Positions 14,301 through 21,537 of a DNA stretch of 21,537 nt are shown here, piece after piece. The notes beneath the pieces are model-generated. The model saw only the letters and a list, made by a program, of their open reading frames with translations, was not told the DNA's origin and did no database searches. Made by a program: the position numbers and the translations under genes. Numbering within the stretch: position 1 is the stretch's first letter; the number at the start of each line of letters is the position of its first letter. The DNA comes from an uncultured Clostridia bacterium (lineage in GTDB: Bacteria > Bacillota > Clostridia > HGM11327). The DNA lies in NCBI GenBank assembly GCA_905210525.1, contig CAJLXE010000006.1, positions 1 to 21,537 of the forward strand. The letters run 5' to 3'.

Positions 14301-15017
14301 CGAAGATGTCGAAAAATCTTTAAGCACCGCATCGCACATAAGCTTTGCTTCAAGCGCTGTTTTTCTTATAAATCCGCAATATAAATTAATGTAAGAAGAG
14401 TCGCTTTCCGTCTGTTCCTGTTTTGAAAGCCATTCATACGGAGACCGGTTATTAAGCGCAAACCTATAAAGACTTTTTATATGTCCTCTGACGTTGTCAT
14501 CATTTCTGAATGAAGCATACACATCAAGCATACGAAGAAACGATTCATTATCCGCCTTTGAATATTCATCCGTCATTACCTCATCTATTGCTTCGTCAAG
14601 GAGCTGTCCGCTCTTTTCTTCATTTATAATGCGCACGGATTTAGGCAGCTGTACTGCCGGATGCTCGTGATAATCCTTTATCGCCTTAAGGCAGAACGAA
14701 TGCATTGTACCTATCGAAGCTCTTCCGACATTTGCGAGCTGTACGGAAAGCCATTCATCCTCGGGAGAAAGCTTCAGTGCATCGCTTAACGCCTTTACTA
14801 TTTTTTCTTTAAGCTCGTTAGCCGACGCATGAGTAAACGTTACCACCAAAAAGCTTTCTATCGGTATACGTTTATTCACGATTCTGTCTATGATACGGCT
14901 TATCAGAACGGTAGTCTTACCGCTTCCCGCCGCCGCAGATATGAGGAGTTCACGGTTATTATCCCAGTCAATCGCTTCCTGCTGCCTTTTGCTGAATTTA
15001 ACATTTTTATCTGCCAC
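11388..15017 (-). CDS. addA: ATP-dependent helicase/nuclease subunit AddA
   Basis: UvrD-family helicase-nuclease subunit of AddAB, the Firmicutes counterpart of RecBCD. It unwinds and resects double-strand ends up to a Chi sequence and prepares 3' tails for RecA. 1209 residues, a normal length. Helicase motifs: Walker A ISAAAGSGKTT (26-36), Ia VVTFTHASANELKEKI, II HIMFDEYQDCN, III GDVKQSIYGFRQAEP, IV ENYRSRKNVL, V MSIHKSKGLEFPVVFI, VI LYVAMTRAKEQLII. The C-terminal RecB-type nuclease shows GVIDCYFQDKNGNYVLIDYKTD, with the metal-binding Asp and the D-Y-K triad. The start is GTG 15017, two bases after the addB stop, with a GGGGGAAG run upstream, so translation is coupled. Last gene of the operon. 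Confidence 0.97.
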   Translation of the reverse strand: MADKNVKFSKRQQEAIDWDNNRELLISAAAGSGKTTVLISRIIDRIVNKRIPIESFLVVTFTHASANELKEKIVKALSDALKLSPEDEWLSVQLANVGRASIGTMHSFCLKAIKDYHEHPAVQLPKSVRIINEEKSGQLLDEAIDEVMTDEYSKADNESFLRMLDVYASFRNDDNVRGHIKSLYRFALNNRSPYEWLSKQEQTESDSSYINLYCGFIRKTALEAKLMCDAVLKDFSTSSKYEDMLKLCSDTLQKLMNALDCGDYIQANNIIINDFDFIAIRGGKIKDENVAVQRNVLKYIKNGFLNFAVMNADDDTEANYDETKKALSELCRITALAGRRFEEKKRKIKSVDYSDMEHMTLELLNDEGVAELYRSKFRHIMFDEYQDCNRIQEMIVRKISGNAVYFMVGDVKQSIYGFRQAEPGLFLEKYLSYKYDPNAEYAVIELNENYRSRKNVLNAANKIFFGIMRKDFCGMDYCKDNALNAMAHYPESTEDTFADEPVRLALMTGKNLSAQCKLQAQIMYAINYIRTVMKSKKVYDARKGEYRRMKYSDIAILMRSPKNSVSAVREIFAATDIPINILQDSDIRYAPEINLIMCILQCIENPYNDIALMATLHCYIFDVTDNELLCLMNFDKDGPRDVISKIQNYIKKTDFCLEGGQRDELYIKLKRFTEKYSEWIENARYLPVIDFIDYIIDTTGYMEYFGSFENGRSRKDNILRLYETLRQQLEISGGGLFECCRILKNIDENGIAGGNAAQSPDAVSVMSIHKSKGLEFPVVFIMDADRAFSDDEIKKTILIHKDYGAISKKIDAVNRIEYSTPEYEILKRIIKKEQREEEQRILYVAMTRAKEQLIIMGAASDKTLENGCMGESLLEIASANNFLKWILYALCSGQASAGYPVSAESLSGTFDTNVQCADYGSRWSVDVCMTSIDEDGKCVVESKFDGKITLLKLIERLGGADASYGDPNFRNNILPDIAELEKKLSFRYAHDEATRINSKFSVSQIKHIAENLPDDDTYEIPDYRYDKIKVISSDNVITPTKLGTLYHFFMQHASNVYPYGINDFESDIEKMLAKKLITKSEAEYLNPSKFEAFFNSDVGKRMSEAVLVEKEKSFTYYVEAKNIFPTLKTDEKIIVQGVIDCYFQDKNGNYVLIDYKTDRIAPGMESRLAEKHKKQIELYKSAMSDIMDIYIKEAYIYSFALESFIPVII

Positions 15018-15019
15018 GA

Positions 15020-18000
15020 TTATTCTTCCCCCTCTTCCGCCTGCGGAGCAATATATTTTCGTTCATCCGTATTTTTAAGCCGTGAATCATATCCGCAAAA
15101 ACGTCTGTATTCACAATATTTACATCCGTCCCTGTGTGACGGGGCTTTTACTATATATCCGTTTTTAATATCGCAAAAGATATCGCCTGCAGTTTTCACG
15201 GCTCCCGAAACAATTTCCGACATTCTCTCCGCCTCTACAACCGAAAGTAATTTTGTGTTGGCAATCGTGTCCGAAATTTTTATGTCATATTTGTTTTTGT
15301 CTTCATCTCTGCAATTTTTATCCAAACCGCCGTAAAGTTCTTCATCTTCCGTTATTATACCTACTCTGCCGTATTTTTTCTTCAGGAAATCGCTTAAATT
15401 CTGTTCCGAGGAAGGTTTTATGAGATTGTCGTTTACCCCGACATAAAACATCGCTCCCGGCATTGAAGCTTTATCATTATTCAGAACAGCAAACATATAT
15501 ATAGGCAGCTGAAGGCTTCTTCCGTTCACAATATCGCTGTTGGAAGGATTTTTGCCTGTCTTATAGTCGCTCACAATCCAATATCTTCCGTGCTCTGAAT
15601 TGAAATATTCAACACAATCTATCTTCCCCGTTATCTTGAATTTTACGCCGTCTTCTGCAAAACATTCAACCGACGGCAATGCCGCCGTATCGCATCTTGC
15701 GTCATCAAAAGGAAGCTCCGCCGCAAACAGCACCGTTCCGCTTGAACATTTCTGTTCCGCCATTACCGTCATCATTTTTGTAAGAAAATTCTTGGTTCTT
15801 TTGAGTATATACTTGTTTGCATCCGTTGCGTTGAATTTTCCCGACTCATACTCGCCTGCCGTCTTATCGAAATTTGTATTCATAAAATCAATAACGTCAT
15901 CTCTGCACGGATCATTCTTCTTCATTACGGTTTCCGTAAACATATCGAGCATCTGATGAACTATGTTCCCGACGTCAAGCGCCGACGCCTTGCCGAAAAC
16001 ATCAGACTTCGGATTGAGGCAATATCTCACAAAATACGAATACGGACACTGAGCATACTTTTCCAGCCTTGATATATCCATTATGTATTCTTCGCCTTTT
16101 TTCTTTATAAGGCTGTCCGCCTGTGCCCTTTCCGTTGCGAGAGTATAATTTTTTCCCCGCTGTGCAACGTCAGACAAAACGGCATATTTGAAGTCTCCGT
16201 TATTTCTCAGCCATTCGTCCAGTTTATAATACTCTTCTGTCTTGGGATTAATTGCAGTCATTTCATAAAGCATCGCGCTCTGCACAGAACCTATATTATC
16301 CGCTTCTCCGAGCGCATAAGGAACAGGAGGATTACGTGTTTCACGCAAATTATTTCCGAACAGATTTTTCAGTGCGTTTATAAGTATAGGATTACTGCTT
16401 TCCTCTGTCGAATCCTCACCGTCGGTACTGCTTATATACAAAAGCTCCGTAGGCTTTGAAAGTATTTTATAAATATAATACTGCTCATCGCATATAATAT
16501 TTTTGCTGTCCGCACCTATGTCAATATTTCTTGCCTTAAGCATATCAAGCTCTGCCATATTAAACACAGCAGACTCTTCTACCGTGGAAATATTTTCGGC
16601 TCCGAGTATAAAAAGCGCTCTTATATGCTTTGCCATTGTTCTGCCCGTGCCGCATACCGCAACCTGATCTATGCAAGCCGGGATTACATTTATCGTAATG
16701 TTTTCCAGGCAGCTTCGCAACGTCTGCAAAAAATCGTCCGCAGAAATCTCCACATCTCCCATATACACATTTATCTGAGAAAGTACGCTTGCAAGTACGT
16801 TCCATATATTGCTGTATTCAAGTGCAATATCGTTTCTGCCTGTATTGCGCAGGTATTCTATATTTTGATTCACCACATCGCTTATTTTGAGGTTTTCTAT
16901 ATAATTTTCTATTGCCTTTGAAATATCCTGCGCCGTAGCAGACCGTGCGAGTGCCTTTTCCATCGGCGTTATATAATAAAGAACGCGCTCCCTTATTGAA
17001 TTAAGACGTTCCATATCAAAATATTTTTCGCCGTATATAAAATCCTTATCCCAATCTTTCCCCTTTATGCAGTACTGAGCGCAATATTTTTCTATATACG
17101 CAACATCGGTATACGAAAACGGCAAACCATCATTATTGTCGAGTCCTCTTGTAAGCAATCCCGTTTTCAGAAACGCCGGAACACTGTCTGCCGAACGCTT
17201 TCTCACACATACATCAAGCAAGCCAAGTATATACCGTATTACCGAATTATCTTTTACGCTTCTTTTAACATCCATAAAAAACGGTATTTTACGTTTTCCG
17301 AAAGAGTTTGCAACAAAACTCTTATATTTCTGTATATCAGAACATATAACTGCAATTTCATTATATCTGCATCCCTCGTCCCTTACAAGTTCCGTTATTT
17401 TATCTGCCATATGCTCCGTTTCAGACTCAACATTGCTTTCTTTCACAAAACGCAGACCTTTTACGGACTCGCCTACAGGCTCCGGTTTCATACTGAATAT
17501 ATTTTTTTCTATGTAAGAAATTGCCCGTGCTTTTTTGTCCGGTGTTTTCTGCATATGTCCCCCCGGCACATCTACCGAAACATCATCCGTAAGCCATATT
17601 TTATCCGCCGACGCTGTGCACTTTTCCACAACGGCTTCAATGTTTTTTATCATTTGAATCTGTCTGTTAAACAGCATTGCTCTCTCTTTGTTTAACGTGC
17701 AGTCACACGGCAAAGATATAGTTACACTCTTGGAAGAAATTATGAGCGCCTCCACAATCTCCAGCTCTGTTTTTGAAAAATCGTCAAAACCGTCAAGAAA
17801 TACATCGTATTCCGCCAGTATTCCGCTTTCCCTGATGTTACTGCAGAGAAGCGTCATATCGTCTTCATCGTCAAAAAAGCTCTGTTCTCCATGCGAAAAC
17901 GGCATCTGCACATAATTTTTGTAAATAAGCGCAATTTCGTCAAGCTTAGCTTTTGTATGCGAGTATTTTTCTCCGTCAACAGCACATTCCTCCAGCATCT

Positions 18001-18403
18001 GAGGCGTTATCGAATACTGTTTGAAGCGCGATATAAGCTTTGCAATATCTCCGCAAACATCGGTTTTGGCTGTATTTGAAAAAATCTCGCCGTTTTTTAT
18101 CTCCGGACAGGAATTAATTATCCGGTTTATAAGCATAGACTTGCCTTCTTCACTGAGCACAATAACAGAAGCACCGCCATAAAGCAGTTTAAGGCGGTGT
18201 GACAATCTTTTAAAACTCAGTACTTCGGTATCCATAAGTCCCGATGAATTATATTCGGCAATAAGGTCAAGCTCTGTCTGATGTGTGTATTGATCGGGGA
18301 CAATTACAGCAATTTTTGAACTGCCTCTCTTTGCGTTGCACATATTGTATATCAATCTGCTTTTACCGCTTCCCTCTCGTCCGTATATAAGTGTTACTTT
18401 CAT
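15020..18403 (-). CDS. addB: ATP-dependent helicase/deoxyribonuclease subunit AddB
   Basis: Partner of AddA; it holds the second nuclease domain, an inactivated helicase-like part for Chi recognition, and an Fe-S cluster. 1127 residues, close to B. subtilis AddB (1166). The N-terminal nucleotide site is YGREGSGKSRLIY (7-19). The C-terminal nuclease domain starts at YAQCPYSYFVRYC and includes ALDVGNIVHQMLD, the active-site stretch YWIVSDYKTGKNP and LQLPIYMFAV. The Fe-S staple is formed by the Cys in AQCPYSYF and by C1094, C1097 and C1103 (CX2CX5C), the same spacing as in B. subtilis AddB. ATG 18403 lies 25 nt after the yhaM stop with only a weak RBS-like GGAACGG. Order addB then addA, as in other Firmicutes. 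Confidence 0.97.
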   Translation of the reverse strand: MKVTLIYGREGSGKSRLIYNMCNAKRGSSKIAVIVPDQYTHQTELDLIAEYNSSGLMDTEVLSFKRLSHRLKLLYGGASVIVLSEEGKSMLINRIINSCPEIKNGEIFSNTAKTDVCGDIAKLISRFKQYSITPQMLEECAVDGEKYSHTKAKLDEIALIYKNYVQMPFSHGEQSFFDDEDDMTLLCSNIRESGILAEYDVFLDGFDDFSKTELEIVEALIISSKSVTISLPCDCTLNKERAMLFNRQIQMIKNIEAVVEKCTASADKIWLTDDVSVDVPGGHMQKTPDKKARAISYIEKNIFSMKPEPVGESVKGLRFVKESNVESETEHMADKITELVRDEGCRYNEIAVICSDIQKYKSFVANSFGKRKIPFFMDVKRSVKDNSVIRYILGLLDVCVRKRSADSVPAFLKTGLLTRGLDNNDGLPFSYTDVAYIEKYCAQYCIKGKDWDKDFIYGEKYFDMERLNSIRERVLYYITPMEKALARSATAQDISKAIENYIENLKISDVVNQNIEYLRNTGRNDIALEYSNIWNVLASVLSQINVYMGDVEISADDFLQTLRSCLENITINVIPACIDQVAVCGTGRTMAKHIRALFILGAENISTVEESAVFNMAELDMLKARNIDIGADSKNIICDEQYYIYKILSKPTELLYISSTDGEDSTEESSNPILINALKNLFGNNLRETRNPPVPYALGEADNIGSVQSAMLYEMTAINPKTEEYYKLDEWLRNNGDFKYAVLSDVAQRGKNYTLATERAQADSLIKKKGEEYIMDISRLEKYAQCPYSYFVRYCLNPKSDVFGKASALDVGNIVHQMLDMFTETVMKKNDPCRDDVIDFMNTNFDKTAGEYESGKFNATDANKYILKRTKNFLTKMMTVMAEQKCSSGTVLFAAELPFDDARCDTAALPSVECFAEDGVKFKITGKIDCVEYFNSEHGRYWIVSDYKTGKNPSNSDIVNGRSLQLPIYMFAVLNNDKASMPGAMFYVGVNDNLIKPSSEQNLSDFLKKKYGRVGIITEDEELYGGLDKNCRDEDKNKYDIKISDTIANTKLLSVVEAERMSEIVSGAVKTAGDIFCDIKNGYIVKAPSHRDGCKYCEYRRFCGYDSRLKNTDERKYIAPQAEEGEE

Positions 18404-18428
18404 ATTTACCGTTCCGTATCGTTTTTTT

Positions 18429-19376
18429 TTATTTTAAATTCGGTTTATATATCTGTCTGCTGTGGAGCGACCATATTTTTTCGGAGAAATTTCCCGTTGT
18501 TATCGAATTTTCAGCCTGCGTAAAATCATACATACGCGCGTCCATAACGTCCAGGTAATGAAGCATCTCCGCTTCTTTGAACATTGGCTTCAAAGGACTG
18601 CCGTATTCCGGCTCATAATGATGACAATATATCATGTGCTGTATCATATACAGTATATCCGGATCTGTCCTCAGCTGAGCGCCCACTCTTTCCACAAGCT
18701 TGATACCCATTATAATATGTCCGAGCAATTTTCCCTCTTCCGTATAATCTGCTGTTATACCGAATTCATTTGAATCAAGCTCATCTGTTTTTTCAATATC
18801 GTGAAGAATAACTCCGGCATAAAGCAAATCCGAATCAAGATCATAAACCTCCATTACCTTATCTGCCATTTTAAGCATCGTTGTAATGTGGTAGAGCAAG
18901 CCGCTTCTTACTGCATGATGATTTGACTTTGCCGCAGGAAAATACTTAAGCTTTGCTTCTTTACGCTTAATAATTTCGCTTACCAGTTGTTTTATTTGCA
19001 AATTTCTTATTTTATCCGTATACGCAAGAACCATTTCATACATAATTGCCGAAGATTCCGGTGCAGATGCAATAAAATTCGATATGGAAACACCGTCGCC
19101 TTCATTTGCGCGTCTTATTTTTTCAATATTTATCTGTAACTGACTGTTCCAGCTTTTCACAGTTCCGCGGACTTTAACAATGCAGCTTTTTTCAAATTCA
19201 GACTGCATACCTTCCTTACAGCTCCATATTTTACCGTTTATATCACCGGTATCGTCGCTCAGAATCAAATCCATATAGCGCGTATTATTCTTGCCTGTTT
19301 TTTCCTGAGCGTCTTTTACAAGAAAATATCCCTCTACGTTATCTCCGTCTCTGTAATCACGAACTTTTCTGTTCAC
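18429..19376 (-). CDS. yhaM: 3'-5' exoribonuclease YhaM family (OB fold plus HD domain)
   Basis: Predicted 3'-5' exoribonuclease that trims RNA, and DNA in vitro in YhaM, in the cytoplasm. The N-terminal OB-fold (about 1-95: GYFLVKDAQEKTGKNNTRYMDLILSDDTGDINGKIW) binds nucleic acid. The HD domain, about 140-290, shows NHHAVRSGLLYH, the HD pair in AGVILHDIEK, LLGHI and the late HHYEPEYGSP. Start choice: ATG 19397 has no RBS; GTG 19376 is preceded by AAAGGCGGA and gives 315 residues, matching B. subtilis YhaM (314) and placing the GYF/QYL strand at the same residue number. GTG 19376 is therefore preferred. It sits between rsfS (56-nt gap) and addB (25-nt gap), which makes it part of the operon. 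Confidence 0.93.
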   Translation of the reverse strand: MNRKVRDYRDGDNVEGYFLVKDAQEKTGKNNTRYMDLILSDDTGDINGKIWSCKEGMQSEFEKSCIVKVRGTVKSWNSQLQINIEKIRRANEGDGVSISNFIASAPESSAIMYEMVLAYTDKIRNLQIKQLVSEIIKRKEAKLKYFPAAKSNHHAVRSGLLYHITTMLKMADKVMEVYDLDSDLLYAGVILHDIEKTDELDSNEFGITADYTEEGKLLGHIIMGIKLVERVGAQLRTDPDILYMIQHMIYCHHYEPEYGSPLKPMFKEAEMLHYLDVMDARMYDFTQAENSITTGNFSEKIWSLHSRQIYKPNLK

Positions 19377-19432
19377 TGTTATATTTCCGCCTTTCATGAC
19401 CGATTGTAATAAAATTATTTCAGAAGTATACG

Positions 19433-19792
19433 TCAGTCGTTTTCTTCAAGCTTTGTTCTCGGAGCTTCCGCCCACAATTTTTCCAAGCTGTAAAATTCTC
19501 TTTCATCGTTGTGGAAAATATGAACTATAACCGAGCCGTAATCCATAACTATCCATCTTGCATTATCCGTACCCTCCGTATGCAAAGGATCAAGCCCCGT
19601 TTTTTCCTTTATTCCTTCATCCACATATTCATATAAAGCACGTACATGTGCATCCGTTCTTCCCGATGCAATAACAAAATAGTCTGCAATTATGGAAACC
19701 TCGCCTATATTTATAACTTCAACGTTAAAAGCAAGTTTATCCTTTAATATTGCAGCTATCTGCCGCATAAGTTCCGTTGATTGTTTATCCAT
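19433..19792 (-). CDS. rsfS: Ribosome silencing factor RsfS
   Basis: Binds uL14 on the 50S subunit and blocks 30S joining during starvation and stationary phase. 119 residues, the normal length (RsfS/YbeB/Iojap family). Signature features: the VEVINIGEVSIIADYFVIASGRTDAHVRAL strand-helix segment, GLDPLHTEGTDNARWIVMDYGSVIVHIF, then REFYSLEKLWAEAP near the end. ATG 19792 overlaps the yqeK stop by 8 nt and has CGGAG about 8 nt upstream inside yqeK, so the two are translationally coupled, as is common for yqeK-rsfS pairs in Firmicutes. Confidence 0.97.
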   Translation of the reverse strand: MDKQSTELMRQIAAILKDKLAFNVEVINIGEVSIIADYFVIASGRTDAHVRALYEYVDEGIKEKTGLDPLHTEGTDNARWIVMDYGSVIVHIFHNDEREFYSLEKLWAEAPRTKLEEND

Positions 19793-20384
19793 TGTTTATC
19801 TCCGTTTCATTCAATTTTTCTTTCAGGTAATTGTAGGAATCAAGAGTCGTCTGATGTATCTCGCTTCCGGACTGTTCAAGGTAAGACACACAATGCTTCA
19901 TACATTCAAAAGTAAGCCTCTCCAAACCGCAGTTCATTAATAACCTGAGTTTTTCAACTCCGTCGAATTTTCTTGAAGGCTCAACCATGTCAGCCGAATA
20001 CACAATCATATCAAGTGCCGACATTCCGATCCGTCCCGTTGTATGCCACCTGATTGCGGAAAGTATCTCCATGTCTTCAACTCCGTACTTTTCTCGCGCA
20101 ATGACCTCAGACGCCAACGCATGAAGAAGCGCCTCGCCCTTTGTCTGCAAAGGATATTCATCCTTAAATAGCGTTCTTGACGCAATAGCATACATTTGTT
20201 CTTCTGTTATATCCGTTGTTTTGGAACAATCATGAAGCAGTGCCGCAACAGCCGCCTTATCACGGTCTGCATTGTAACGCAAAGCAAGTTTTTCAGCAGT
20301 CTGCACAACTCCGAGAGTATGCCTGAATCGACTTTCTTTCATTCTGCATTCAAGATCGCGCAGAATCATATTATATGAAAACAT
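19785..20384 (-). CDS. yqeK: YqeK-type HD hydrolase (symmetrical Ap4A hydrolase)
   Basis: HD-domain metallohydrolase; B. subtilis YqeK cleaves diadenosine tetraphosphate to two ADP and so clears an alarmone of heat and redox stress. 199 residues. Visible metal-site motifs: FRHTLGVVQTAEKLA (first His), ALLHDCSK (HD pair), ALLHALASEVIA, IRWHTTGR, and the late Asp in MIVYSADMVEPSR. ATG 20384 has AAAGGAGAA (20391-20399) upstream. First gene of a five-gene operon, directly under the promoter at 20405-20433. Confidence 0.95.
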   Translation of the reverse strand: MFSYNMILRDLECRMKESRFRHTLGVVQTAEKLALRYNADRDKAAVAALLHDCSKTTDITEEQMYAIASRTLFKDEYPLQTKGEALLHALASEVIAREKYGVEDMEILSAIRWHTTGRIGMSALDMIVYSADMVEPSRKFDGVEKLRLLMNCGLERLTFECMKHCVSYLEQSGSEIHQTTLDSYNYLKEKLNETEINNG

Positions 20385-20404
20385 TCGCAGTTCTCCTTTT
20401 GTTA

Positions 20405-20433
20405 ATAATAAACCATAAATGCAAATTTGTCAA
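20405..20433 (-). promoter_or_regulatory. Promoter of the yqeK-rsfS-yhaM-addBA operon
   Basis: On the minus strand TTGACA (20428-20433), 17-bp spacer, TATTAT (20405-20410). The predicted start near 20398 falls within the RBS of yqeK, so the leader would be only about 15 nt. Confidence 0.85.
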
Positions 20434-20484
20434 TAGGGTATGACGGCGTTTTTTATGGTTGCGGTTACGGAATACTCATAAATT

Positions 20485-20543
20485 AAAAAATACGGAAGAA
20501 ATCTGCGTCTTTTCAAATAAGGCTCAGATTTATCCGTATTTTT
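20485..20543 (-). terminator. Large stem-loop terminator after the PAS gene
   Basis: AAAAATACGGA (20486-20496) and TCCGTATTTTT (20533-20543) form an 11-bp stem; AAATCTG (20499-20505) and CAGATTT (20525-20531) add 7 bp above a small internal loop; the apical loop is 19 nt. Reading on the minus strand it ends in a U run. It insulates the PAS gene from the yqeK promoter. The rest of 20434-20596 holds no gene that I can support. Confidence 0.85.
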
Positions 20544-20596
20544 ATTGCAGTTCTTACTTTATGTACTGCACCTTTTTACAAAAAAGTAAACATCTT

Positions 20597-20977
20597 TCAG
20601 CAGTCACCGAAATCAAACGGTTTTTCAGTTTCCGAATTCCGATACTCGTGCTTTTCGTAATAGCCTATCAGCGTGCCGTTAGCATCGCGCAGGGCAACCG
20701 TGTACACATCACGGTTGTCTTTTTCGTTGTGAAACTCATAAATGATGTTGTGTTCCGGATTTTCTTGGAACCATGCAACCGTCTTTTCAATCAGCTCCCG
20801 CGAATGCTGATTGTGACAGGCAAGCAGGCTCTGCCCTATGAGTTTTTCGCCGCCGCGTTTGGCATATTTGCAAATAGCGGCAGGATTCATATAAATAATC
20901 GTATGGTCAAGATCGCACAACACAATCGGCGCTCTGTCACGGTCAATCACACTTTTGAAAAATACTGACAGTTCCAT
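20597..20977 (-). CDS. Small single-domain PAS protein
   Basis: 126 residues forming a stand-alone PAS fold: RAPIVLCDLDHTIIYMNPAAICKY (strand-turn-strand with the usual NPAA), EKLIGQSLLACHNQHSRELIEKTVAWFQ (helical region), then the sheet strands IIYEFHNEKDNRDVYTVALRDANGTLIGYYEKHEY. The CH motif within GQSLLACHNQHS recurs in a subgroup of anaerobe PAS domains and might touch a cofactor or metal; this is inference. No output domain, no signal peptide and no membrane segment, so it would act by protein contact or as a ligand-binding unit in the cytoplasm. ATG 20977 is chosen because AAAGGAGA (20984-20991) precedes it; the in-frame TTG 20998 lies upstream of that site. 64 nt separate it from the ydeI-like gene, with which it may be co-transcribed. 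Confidence 0.85.
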   Translation of the reverse strand: MELSVFFKSVIDRDRAPIVLCDLDHTIIYMNPAAICKYAKRGGEKLIGQSLLACHNQHSRELIEKTVAWFQENPEHNIIYEFHNEKDNRDVYTVALRDANGTLIGYYEKHEYRNSETEKPFDFGDC

Positions 20978-21041
20978 AAATTTTCTCCTTTTATACAATG
21001 AATAACATAATATGGTACTTTTTCACGGAGGTCTGATGGTT

Positions 21042-21537
21042 TCACTTGCTTGAGTAATATTTATCAATCCCGCCGAAGCCCGGAATCATCTTATTTTGAC
21101 GTGTTTTGTCAAGAAAACTTTTCAATCTGCGCGCAAATTCATCGGGACGCTTTCGTGCCGCATCGATATAGGCAATGCGTATACGTTTGTAGCCCTCCGG
21201 AAACGCCTGATAGTTTTCCCATGCAACCGGGTCTGCCTGAACGGCGCTCAGAATATCTTCCGGAAAAACATACGGCGTACCAATGAGATCAATTACGCTT
21301 TCCCGTACCTTTGGATGAATCAGCCCCTCTTTGTCAAGCCAGATGAGCCGTTCAATATTCGGGCGTGAGTAAGACCTGCCCTGTTTTCTCGGTGTAAAAT
21401 GCTGCGCACGGTGAAGAGAGTCTATGTGCTTGATCGTGCTGTCGATCCAACCGAAGCAAAGAGCCTCTTCCACCGCGTCGTTATAAGAAAGGCTCTCCTC
21501 GCCCGACTCCTTCATCGGAAAAACAAACCATATTTCC
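21042..21537 (-). CDS. YdeI/OmpD-associated (bacteriocin-protection type) family protein, 5' end cut by window edge
   Basis: 164 residues are visible. The frame stays open to the window end, and the residues before ATG 21515 (EIWFVFP) still fit the family's E-(I/L)-W-(L/F) strand, so the true start is outside. Signature: YNDAVEEALCFGWIDSTIKHID followed by FTPRKQGRSYSRPNIERLIWLDKEGLIHP, the conserved core of YdeI/OmdA-like proteins; the C-terminal half (PEGYKRIRIAYIDAARKRPDEFARRLKSFLDKTRQNK) is the helical part typical of the family. In E. coli and Salmonella, members have been tied to resistance to cationic peptides, but for Firmicutes proteins the role is unknown. The PAS gene follows on the same strand. 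Confidence 0.88.
   Translation of the reverse strand, partial: EIWFVFPMKESGEESLSYNDAVEEALCFGWIDSTIKHIDSLHRAQHFTPRKQGRSYSRPNIERLIWLDKEGLIHPKVRESVIDLIGTPYVFPEDILSAVQADPVAWENYQAFPEGYKRIRIAYIDAARKRPDEFARRLKSFLDKTRQNKMIPGFGGIDKYYSSK

Noticed and set aside
19377..19397. ATG start of yhaM at 19397
   Set aside because: No RBS precedes it; GTG 19376 has one and matches the family length and residue register.
20459..20968. Open frame on the plus strand opposite the PAS gene
   Set aside because: It runs through the terminator hairpin and antisense to the PAS domain, and has no RBS or domain.

Overview
The window is an ordinary-looking chromosomal segment of an AT-rich, strictly anaerobic Firmicute, most likely class Clostridia. 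The evidence is a trimeric electron-bifurcating type [FeFe] hydrogenase, AddAB instead of RecBCD, YhaM, YqeK-RsfS, a Bacillus-type MazEF pair, strong AAGGAGG-like ribosome binding sites and TTGACA-17-TATAAT type promoters. Nothing seen is typical of a phage, IS element or CRISPR locus, and no rRNA or tRNA gene was recognised. Both ends cut through genes.

Layout. (1) 1-843: the 3' part of a Crp/Fnr-type regulator gene, then about 220 bp of non-coding DNA holding two near-identical 22-bp palindromes and the terminator of the hydrogenase operon. (2) 844-4979, minus strand: hydC-hydB-hydA, a compact operon with a consensus promoter at 5030-5058. It should couple ferredoxin and NADH oxidation or reduction to H2 turnover. 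(3) 5175-7323, plus strand: a TtcA-like tRNA thiolase, TrmL and a YtqA/YhcC-type radical SAM protein, read from a divergent consensus promoter and plausibly an anticodon-loop modification operon. (4) 7445-8971: the bifunctional NAD(P)HX repair enzyme Nnr, with a strong stem-loop in its leader. (5) 9052-9733: a MazEF (NdoAI/NdoA) toxin-antitoxin pair with its own promoter, a dyad over the -10 box and a terminator. (6) 9958-11313: a CNNM/CorC family membrane protein with its own promoter, ending at a bidirectional terminator.

(7) 11388-20384, minus strand: a long tightly packed operon in transcription order yqeK-rsfS-yhaM-addB-addA. It joins Ap4A hydrolysis, ribosome silencing, 3'-5' exoribonuclease activity and double-strand break repair under one near-leaderless consensus promoter. 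(8) 20597-21537, minus strand: a small PAS-domain protein and the truncated end of a YdeI/OmpD-associated family gene, closed by a large stem-loop terminator.

No clearly undescribed system stands out. The points most worth a second look are the paired palindromes beside the Crp/Fnr gene, the Ser in the HydA L1 motif where a cluster-ligand Cys is expected, the RNA and DNA structures around mazEF and nnr, and the gene company of the uncharacterised YtqA-type radical SAM protein.
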